10,864 nucleotides of DNA from an uncultured Succinatimonas sp. GTDB lineage: Bacteria; Pseudomonadota; Gammaproteobacteria; Enterobacterales; Succinivibrionaceae. Shown one piece after another: positions 6,556 through 10,864 of this stretch. The translations under genes and the position numbers were made by a program. The notes below the pieces were generated by a model, which worked only from the letters and a program-made list of their open reading frames with translations, was not told the DNA's origin and did no database searches. Numbering within the stretch: the first letter of the stretch is position 1; every line of letters begins with the position of its first letter. The stretch covers positions 1-10,864 of the forward strand of contig CALBLB010000336.1 of assembly GCA_937896115.1 (NCBI GenBank). Direction: 5' to 3'.

Positions 6556-7836
6556 ATGGCTTTAAATGTTCAGGCCGTGCGCGGCATGAATGATCTGCTT
6601 CCTGAGGATACCTCGGTTTGGCAGCAGGTGGAGACGGTTTTGCGTCAGACGCTTTCATCTTTCGGTTACAGTGAGGTACGCATGCCGGTGGTGGAACACA
6701 CCAATCTTTTCTGCCGTGCCATCGGCGAGGTAACCGATGTGGTGGAAAAGGAAATGTACACCTTCGAAGATCGTTCAGGAGAAATGCTGTCGCTACGCCC
6801 TGAGGGAACTGCAGGTTGCGTGCGCTGTGCGCTTGAACACAACCTTATTTATAATCAGGAACAGCGTCTTTGGTACATGGGACCCATGTTCCGCCACGAG
6901 AGGCCGCAAAAAGGACGTTATCGCCAATTTCACCAGACCGGTGTGGAGGTGTTCGGTCTTAAAGGGCCGGATATCGATGCCGAACTCATCATCATGACCT
7001 ATGAATTATGGAAACGTTTCGGTATTCAGGATCAGGTGAAACTGCAGCTGAATTCTTTGGGATCTGCACAAGAACGCGCCGCTTATCGTGAAAGCTTGGT
7101 GAAATTCCTCGAGGCTCATTTTGACGAGCTTGATGAGGATTCAAAACGCCGTACTCATACCAATCCTTTAAGAGTGCTCGATACCAAAGACGAAAAGGTG
7201 GGAGAGCTTTTAAAGAGTGCTCCCAAACTTGCCGATCATTTCGGAGAGGAAACCAAAGCACATTTTGCCAAGTTGCGTGCGCTTTTGGATGCCGAAGGCA
7301 TAGCTTATGAAATAAATCCCCGCTTGGTACGCGGCCTTGATTATTACAATCTTACCGTATTCGAGTGGGTTACCGACGCCTTGGGTGCACAAGGTACGGT
7401 ATGCGGAGGCGGTCGTTATGACGCTCTGGTGGAGCAACTAGGCGGCAGCCCGACCTGTGCCGTAGGTTTCGGTCTCGGTATGGAAAGACTCATTTTGTTG
7501 CTGCAGACTTTGGGAAAAATTGCCCCGAGAAACAGCGTCGACGTTTATGTATTGGGATCAGGAGACGATATTGAACTGCATGAAGCCAAAACCGCGTCTT
7601 TTTTAAGAAAGGCACTTCCCGGGGTGAGGATCATGACCCATTGCGGCGGCGGCAATTTCAAACGTCAGTTCAAACGTGCCGATAAAACCGGTGCCCGTGC
7701 CGCGGTTATTTTGGGAAATGACGAAATCGCCCGCGGTTCTGTTACCATTAAGGACTTACGCAACAAGGACAGTGTTCAAAGCGAGTATGCTCTTGATGAT
7801 GCTCCTGAGGCTTTACGCAAGATCCTGGAAATATAG
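6556..7836 (+). CDS. hisS: Histidyl-tRNA synthetase
   Basis: Class II aminoacyl-tRNA synthetase that charges tRNA-His in the cytoplasm; homodimer in the family. At 426 residues it is close to E. coli HisRS (424). Visible landmarks are the N-terminal VRGMNDLLPED, motif 2 with RHERPQKGRYRQF (113-125), the histidine-binding loop LVRGLDYY (257-264) with catalytic Arg259 at the same number as in E. coli, CGGGRYD, and motif 3 in GFGLGMERL. The C-terminal anticodon-binding domain starts near SVDVYVLG and ends at residue 426. AGGA at 6545-6548 lies seven bases before the ATG. The 38-base gap after ispG is AT-rich and I see neither terminator nor convincing promoter in it, so hisS is probably read from the rlmN promoter. 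No unusual residues were noticed. Confidence 0.98.
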   Translation: MALNVQAVRGMNDLLPEDTSVWQQVETVLRQTLSSFGYSEVRMPVVEHTNLFCRAIGEVTDVVEKEMYTFEDRSGEMLSLRPEGTAGCVRCALEHNLIYNQEQRLWYMGPMFRHERPQKGRYRQFHQTGVEVFGLKGPDIDAELIIMTYELWKRFGIQDQVKLQLNSLGSAQERAAYRESLVKFLEAHFDELDEDSKRRTHTNPLRVLDTKDEKVGELLKSAPKLADHFGEETKAHFAKLRALLDAEGIAYEINPRLVRGLDYYNLTVFEWVTDALGAQGTVCGGGRYDALVEQLGGSPTCAVGFGLGMERLILLLQTLGKIAPRNSVDVYVLGSGDDIELHEAKTASFLRKALPGVRIMTHCGGGNFKRQFKRADKTGARAAVILGNDEIARGSVTIKDLRNKDSVQSEYALDDAPEALRKILEI

Positions 7837-7847
7837 GTGGAAAAGAC

Positions 7848-8555
7848 ATGGATGTTTTAACCGACGATCACGAGAGAGAGCAAGTAGTTCGCAAATGGTG
7901 GCATGAAAACTGGAAGCCCATTGCCTTAGGCATAGTGATAGCTTTGGCAGGTCTTATCGGTTTTAGACAGTATCAGGCTTATACGCTAGAGAAGGCTCAG
8001 CAACAGGCCTATGCTCTTTATCAGATGCAGTATAAGCTTTCCGTATCTCCCCAAAACATCGAAAAGGATGCTGCGGCATATCTTAAAGAGCATGAGGATA
8101 TTTACGGAGCTTTGCTGGCTTTGGATTTAGCCGCTTACGAGAGTTCTAAAGATCAATTTGAACAGGCTTTAGAGCATGCTGAATTTGCCGTCAAAAACGG
8201 TGGAAAACTGGTGACTCCGGTGGCATCTTTGAGCAAAGCCCGCATTCAGGCACAGCTTAAGCAGTATGATGATGCCGTCAAAACTTTGGACGGAATAAAT
8301 TCCGATGCCTATGCCGTTGAAAAAGCTGAAATCAAAGGTGACGTTTTGCTGGCCAAAGGCGATCGCGAGGGCGCTCGTAACGCTTACCGCGAAGCCGTGA
8401 AACTTTGTGAAGACAAAAAAATCCAGATCAATCCTCTTTTGACCATGAAACTCGATGACGTGGCAAAAGAAGGCGATCGTCCGGCTTTTGAAGAAGCAAG
8501 AGAATACAATCTTTCTTTGCAACGTGCTGAAGTCGAAGGTTCTTTGACAAGATAA
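7848..8555 (+). CDS. yfgM: YfgM-like inner-membrane TPR protein
   Basis: Ancillary SecYEG translocon protein. In E. coli YfgM partners with the periplasmic chaperone PpiD and has also been linked to control of the Rcs stress regulator. The 235-residue protein has a charged cytoplasmic N-terminus containing KWWHENWKP, one membrane helix (about residues 24-40, N-in) and a periplasmic domain with TPR-like helical pairs such as YGALLALDLAAYE and LLAKGDREGARNAYREAVKL. E. coli YfgM is 206 residues, so this version is slightly longer at the C-terminus. GGTGG at 7836-7840 overlaps the end of the hisS stop and lies seven bases before the ATG; the gap is 11 bases. Its place between hisS and bamB is the E. 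coli order. It is the last gene of its transcription unit, with a terminator beginning within a few bases of the stop. Confidence 0.9.
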   Translation: MDVLTDDHEREQVVRKWWHENWKPIALGIVIALAGLIGFRQYQAYTLEKAQQQAYALYQMQYKLSVSPQNIEKDAAAYLKEHEDIYGALLALDLAAYESSKDQFEQALEHAEFAVKNGGKLVTPVASLSKARIQAQLKQYDDAVKTLDGINSDAYAVEKAEIKGDVLLAKGDREGARNAYREAVKLCEDKKIQINPLLTMKLDDVAKEGDRPAFEEAREYNLSLQRAEVEGSLTR

Positions 8556-8560
8556 AAAAC

Positions 8561-8584
8561 GGCGGCGTCAGCCGCCTTTTTTTT
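8561..8584 (+). terminator. Strong intrinsic terminator after yfgM
   Basis: GGCGGC (8561-8566) and GCCGCC (8571-8576) form a perfect six-pair GC stem with a GTCA loop, followed by eight T (8577-8584). A run of A at 8554-8559 precedes the stem, so it could also work on the - strand. It should end the rlmN-yfgM transcript and separate bamB from it. Confidence 0.92.
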
Positions 8585-8620
8585 GCTTTGGCGACGTGAT
8601 AAGGTGAAGGCAATAAAATT
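8585..8620 (+). promoter_or_regulatory. Weak candidate promoter for bamB
   Basis: bamB follows a strong terminator, so a promoter between 8585 and 8646 is expected. The best -10 is TAAAAT at 8614-8619. The nearest -35-like hexamer, TTGGCG at 8588-8593, is 20 bases away, longer than usual. The need for a promoter is better supported than this exact site. Confidence 0.3.
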
Positions 8621-8635
8621 CCGGTTCTGATTTGC

Positions 8636-8649
8636 GGAGTGAGAACATG
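8636..8649 (+). promoter_or_regulatory. Ribosome binding site fixing the bamB start
   Basis: GGAG at 8636-8639 is seven bases before ATG 8647-8649. An in-frame TTG at 8632 overlaps this region and has no signal of its own. Starting at the ATG gives a clean lipoprotein signal peptide (MLKRSL then a hydrophobic run to Cys). Confidence 0.75.
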
Positions 8650-10251
8650 TTAAAACGCTCTTTGGTGTTACTGCTTCCTGCGCTTTTGGCGCTGTACGGT
8701 TGCTCTGGCAACAAGGATTTAGCCGAGCCTGCCGAGGCTCCGGAGATAAGCAACAGCATAGATGTGCAGGAGATCTGGTCGCACGGAGTCGGCGGTACCG
8801 ACGGTAAGTATTCAAAATTAGGACCTGCAGTTCAGGGAAATTTGGTCTTTGCTGCCTCCCGTTCCGGTGATGTCAGCGCCTATGATCTTGCTTCAGGTGA
8901 ACGCCGTTGGAGCGCCGATCTTGCTGATGAAGACGAAAATGACGATGAGGATTCGGCGAGAGTTTCAGGCGGTGTGAGTGCCGGAGGCAACCATGTGGCA
9001 GCCGGTACTGAAAACGGTTGGATCTATGTTTTGAATGCTCAAAGCGGCAAACTTGAGTGGAAAGATTATTTAAGCGCCGAGATCCTGACTGCTCCTGCCT
9101 TCTCTGATGATGCGACCAAGTTATTCGTATTAAACTCACGCGGCATACTCACGGCTTACGATACTTTAAGCGGTAAGAAGCTCTGGCAGGCCGGAACAAC
9201 CTCCAACGGTTTGAAATTACGCTCTCAGGCAAGGCCCGTGGTAGCAGGGGATTTCGTATTGATGGGAACCTCGGCAGGACGCGTATTGATTGTCGATCAG
9301 CAAAACGGCGCTACGGTCAACAGTCTCATGATAGGTAATCCTACCGGCAGCAATGATCTGGACAGAGTTGCCGATGTGTCCTCATCACCTTTGCTTTTGG
9401 ACGGAAATCTTTATTCAACTGCCTATAACTCGGGTTTTGCTTGGTATTCATTCAAGGAAAAACGTCTGTTAAACCGTCTGTCTTATCGCAGTTCACGCAA
9501 TATAGCCTTTGATGACGATTGTTTCGTGATCACAGGTGACAACGGTCGCATCTGGTGCATAAGCCGCACTGACGGACATGAAATATGGGAAAACAGCCGT
9601 CTTTTAAACCGTAATGTCAGTGCACCGGTAATTTACGGTAATTATGCGGTGGTAGCCGATTTTGAAGGTTATGTTTATTTCATCGCCCTTTCTGACGGCC
9701 GTATTGCATTTATGGACGATACCGACGATACGCCGGTATATACTGCTCCCGTGGTGACTTCCCAGGGTGTGCTGGTACAAACATCAGGCGGCAGACTTGA
9801 GCTTTTGCGTTATCAGCAGGCTGCCGCATCGGCAAAATTGGCCCTGCAGCAAAGCGAATTGGCCTCAGGCAGTGCCGGAGTGTCTTTGGCTGCATATGAC
9901 GGTTACAATGCAGGCGGGATCACTCAGGAACAATTGATGGAACGTCGTGCCGCCGCACAACGTATGGTCAACGAAATGGAAGCGCGCCAACGTAAAGCAG
10001 CTGCAGAAATGGCTCGTTATCAACGTGAACGTGCCGAATATGAACGTCAGCGTGCGGCCTATCTTAAAGCCCGTGAACAGGCGGAAAAAGAGCATCGTGA
10101 AGCAATTTCAGGCTTCGGTCTGATGCCGGGAGTAAAATCCGACAGCGATGCAAAAGAGCCTGAGCAGGAAAAAGAGCAACAATCTGACGCGGTTTCAAAG
10201 CCTTCTTCTGAGGATGCCTCCGAAAAAGCCTCAGGGTTCGGACTGTATTAA
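8647..10251 (+). CDS. bamB: Outer-membrane assembly lipoprotein BamB with C-terminal coiled-coil extension
   Basis: Lipoprotein of the BAM complex, which folds beta-barrel proteins into the outer membrane; BamB binds BamA from the periplasmic side. Residues 1-18 are a lipoprotein signal peptide with lipobox LYGC. The next part, to about residue 389, is a PQQ-like beta-propeller with repeats such as DLASGERRW, NAQSGKLEW and DTLSGKKLW. LKLR (189-192) aligns with E. coli LSLR and ADVS with SDVD, segments reported to matter for BamA binding; the second Asp is Ser here. An acidic patch (94-102) sits in an early blade. E. coli BamB ends with its propeller at 392 residues. This protein is 534 and continues with a Gln/Ala-rich segment, a charged coiled coil (about 426-487), and an acidic, probably disordered tail. 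SGFGL occurs at 488-492 and again at 529-533, one residue before the stop. Terminators flank the gene on both sides. Confidence 0.92.
   Translation: MLKRSLVLLLPALLALYGCSGNKDLAEPAEAPEISNSIDVQEIWSHGVGGTDGKYSKLGPAVQGNLVFAASRSGDVSAYDLASGERRWSADLADEDENDDEDSARVSGGVSAGGNHVAAGTENGWIYVLNAQSGKLEWKDYLSAEILTAPAFSDDATKLFVLNSRGILTAYDTLSGKKLWQAGTTSNGLKLRSQARPVVAGDFVLMGTSAGRVLIVDQQNGATVNSLMIGNPTGSNDLDRVADVSSSPLLLDGNLYSTAYNSGFAWYSFKEKRLLNRLSYRSSRNIAFDDDCFVITGDNGRIWCISRTDGHEIWENSRLLNRNVSAPVIYGNYAVVADFEGYVYFIALSDGRIAFMDDTDDTPVYTAPVVTSQGVLVQTSGGRLELLRYQQAAASAKLALQQSELASGSAGVSLAAYDGYNAGGITQEQLMERRAAAQRMVNEMEARQRKAAAEMARYQRERAEYERQRAAYLKAREQAEKEHREAISGFGLMPGVKSDSDAKEPEQEKEQQSDAVSKPSSEDASEKASGFGLY
10018..10080 (+). 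repeat. Three Tyr-led heptads in the BamB coiled coil
   Basis: Codons for residues 458-478 read as three consecutive seven-residue units starting at Tyr458, Tyr465 and Tyr472. Each has the pattern Tyr-x-(Arg/Lys)-x-Arg. The exact seven-residue spacing supports a continuous coiled coil. Confidence 0.7.
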
Positions 10252-10279
10252 AGCTTAGCTTTTGTCTTAGTTTAAATTT

Positions 10280-10308
10280 AGTCCCGTTTAAAAAGCGGGA
10301 CTTTTTTT
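10280..10308 (+). terminator. Intrinsic terminator after bamB
   Basis: AGTCCCG (10280-10286) pairs with CGGGACT (10296-10302). The stem can extend inward by T-G and two T-A pairs over a short A loop. Seven T follow or overlap its end (10302-10308). It lies 28 bases after the bamB stop and should separate bamB from der. Confidence 0.9.
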
Positions 10309-10333
10309 GCACGGAAATACTTTGCCTCATCTT

Positions 10334-10343
10334 GGCTTAAGCC
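10334..10343. repeat. Perfect 10-base palindrome upstream of der
   Basis: GGCTTAAGCC is its own reverse complement and lies 12 bases upstream of the -35-like TTGCAA of the predicted der promoter. It could be an operator half-site pair, or chance; one 10-base palindrome alone is weak evidence. Confidence 0.25.
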
Positions 10344-10354
10344 GTAACTGAAAG

Positions 10355-10381
10355 TTGCAAACGGCTAAAATATGCTAAAAT
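10355..10381 (+). promoter_or_regulatory. Predicted promoter for der with tandem -10-like boxes
   Basis: TTGCAA (10355-10360) is a fair -35. TGCTAAAAT (10373-10381) is an extended -10 with hexamer TAAAAT at 10376-10381, spaced 15 bases, slightly short. A second TAAAAT lies at 10366-10371 because GCTAAAAT is repeated with a ten-base period. The transcript would start near 10388, about 60 bases before the der ATG. A promoter is needed here because a terminator precedes it. Confidence 0.5.
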
Positions 10382-10448
10382 CTTGCATTTTGAAAGTTCT
10401 AAAGCGCATTTCCATCGTCGTCGATTTAAAGTTTCCTCAGGATTGTTT

Positions 10449-10864
10449 ATGAAAGTAGTAGCACTGGTAGGATGTCCTAATGTAGGCAAATCCACCCTTT
10501 TTAATCGTTTAACTAAGACCCGCGATGCCTTGGTGGCGGATTTTCCGGGACTTACCCGTGACAGAAAATACGGACGTGCGATGTTTGACGGGCGCGAGTA
10601 CGTGCTTATCGATACCGGTGGTATAGCTGAAGACAATACCGATCAGCCCGAGGAACTTACCCGTCGCATGACCAGTCAGGCTTTGCAGGCTATCGACGAA
10701 TGTGATTTGGTGCTGTACATGGTTGATGCCCGTGCGGGGATCATGCCAGGAGATCATCAGGTTGCCGATTACATCAGACGATCAGGAAAAAAATGCGCAG
10801 TTGTAGCCAACAAAGTTGACGGTCTTGATCCTGAAACTGCCGGAGCTGAATTTTATGCTCTGGG
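10449..10864 (+). CDS. der: Ribosome-assembly GTPase Der (EngA), 3'-truncated by window edge
   Basis: Essential GTPase with two tandem G domains and a KH-like domain, acting in late 50S subunit maturation. Only about 138 codons are in the window: most of the first G domain, in a frame open to the right edge. Visible motifs are G1 GCPNVGKST (8-16), the switch I segment DALVADFPGLTRDRKYGRA, G3 DTGG (55-58) and G4 NKVD (121-124). The sequence closely follows E. coli Der, with Cys9 where E. coli has Arg in the P-loop approach. AGGA at 10438-10441 lies seven bases before the ATG. The bamB-der order is the E. coli one. Confidence 0.97.
   Translation, partial: MKVVALVGCPNVGKSTLFNRLTKTRDALVADFPGLTRDRKYGRAMFDGREYVLIDTGGIAEDNTDQPEELTRRMTSQALQAIDECDLVLYMVDARAGIMPGDHQVADYIRRSGKKCAVVANKVDGLDPETAGAEFYAL

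Noticed and set aside
8632..8646. An upstream TTG start for bamB adding five residues
   Set aside because: TTG 8632 has no ribosome binding site of its own and overlaps the GGAG that serves ATG 8647. The ATG gives a standard lipoprotein signal peptide.
8384..8815. A 143-codon open frame on the - strand across the yfgM-bamB junction
   Set aside because: It reads through the terminator hairpin and the bamB ribosome binding site and encodes a low-complexity basic protein. It is an antisense shadow.
10230..10248. The BamB C-terminus as an outer-membrane-protein beta-signal
   Set aside because: It ends in an aromatic residue, but the last eight residues lack the Gly and the second hydrophobic at the required positions, and BamB is a lipid-anchored propeller, not a barrel.
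1..10864. CRISPR arrays, tRNA genes, insertion sequences or attachment sites
   Set aside because: The gaps between genes are all under 200 bases and contain no regular repeat-spacer units, cloverleaf-like sequence, transposase remnant or terminal inverted repeats that I can see.

Overview
The window looks like a core chromosomal segment of a gammaproteobacterium. The run rlmN-rodZ-ispG-hisS-yfgM-bamB-der, all on the + strand, is the same gene order as in Escherichia coli and relatives. The proteins read as divergent homologues of the E. coli ones. An anaerobic or host-associated lineage such as the Succinivibrionaceae (Aeromonadales) would fit the reduced neighbourhood and divergence, but that placement is inference. 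Every gene I can support is on the + strand. I see no tRNA, rRNA, insertion sequence, phage gene or CRISPR array.

Layout. Bases 1-2817 hold a tight three-gene cluster: the 3' two-thirds of a class I cysteine desulfurase, a PepB-like M17 aminopeptidase, and a Sir2-family deacylase whose TTG start overlaps the aminopeptidase stop. A cysteine desulfurase next to pepB recalls the isc-pepB region of other gammaproteobacteria, but iscU, iscA, hscBA and fdx are not between them and ndk is not upstream of rlmN. After a short gap with a consensus extended -10 promoter comes rlmN-rodZ-ispG-hisS-yfgM (2894-8555), with gaps of 9-38 bases. It ends at a strong intrinsic terminator. bamB (8647-10251) stands alone between two terminators. 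der starts at 10449 and runs off the right edge.

Function. rlmN (rRNA/tRNA methylation), hisS (histidyl-tRNA) and der (50S assembly) serve translation. rodZ, yfgM and bamB serve envelope shape, export and outer-membrane assembly. ispG makes isoprenoid precursors, including the undecaprenyl carrier used by the elongation machinery. IspG and RlmN both need [4Fe-4S] clusters, for which a cysteine desulfurase supplies sulfur.

This is mostly a housekeeping region and I do not see a hidden undescribed system. The features worth a second look are changes to known proteins: a roughly 145-residue coiled-coil tail on BamB carrying a twice-repeated SGFGL motif, a sirtuin that has lost the Arg of the class III acyl-pocket motif, a cysteine desulfurase with Glu in place of the His before the PLP lysine, and a RodZ enlarged at its N-terminus and in its periplasmic linker.
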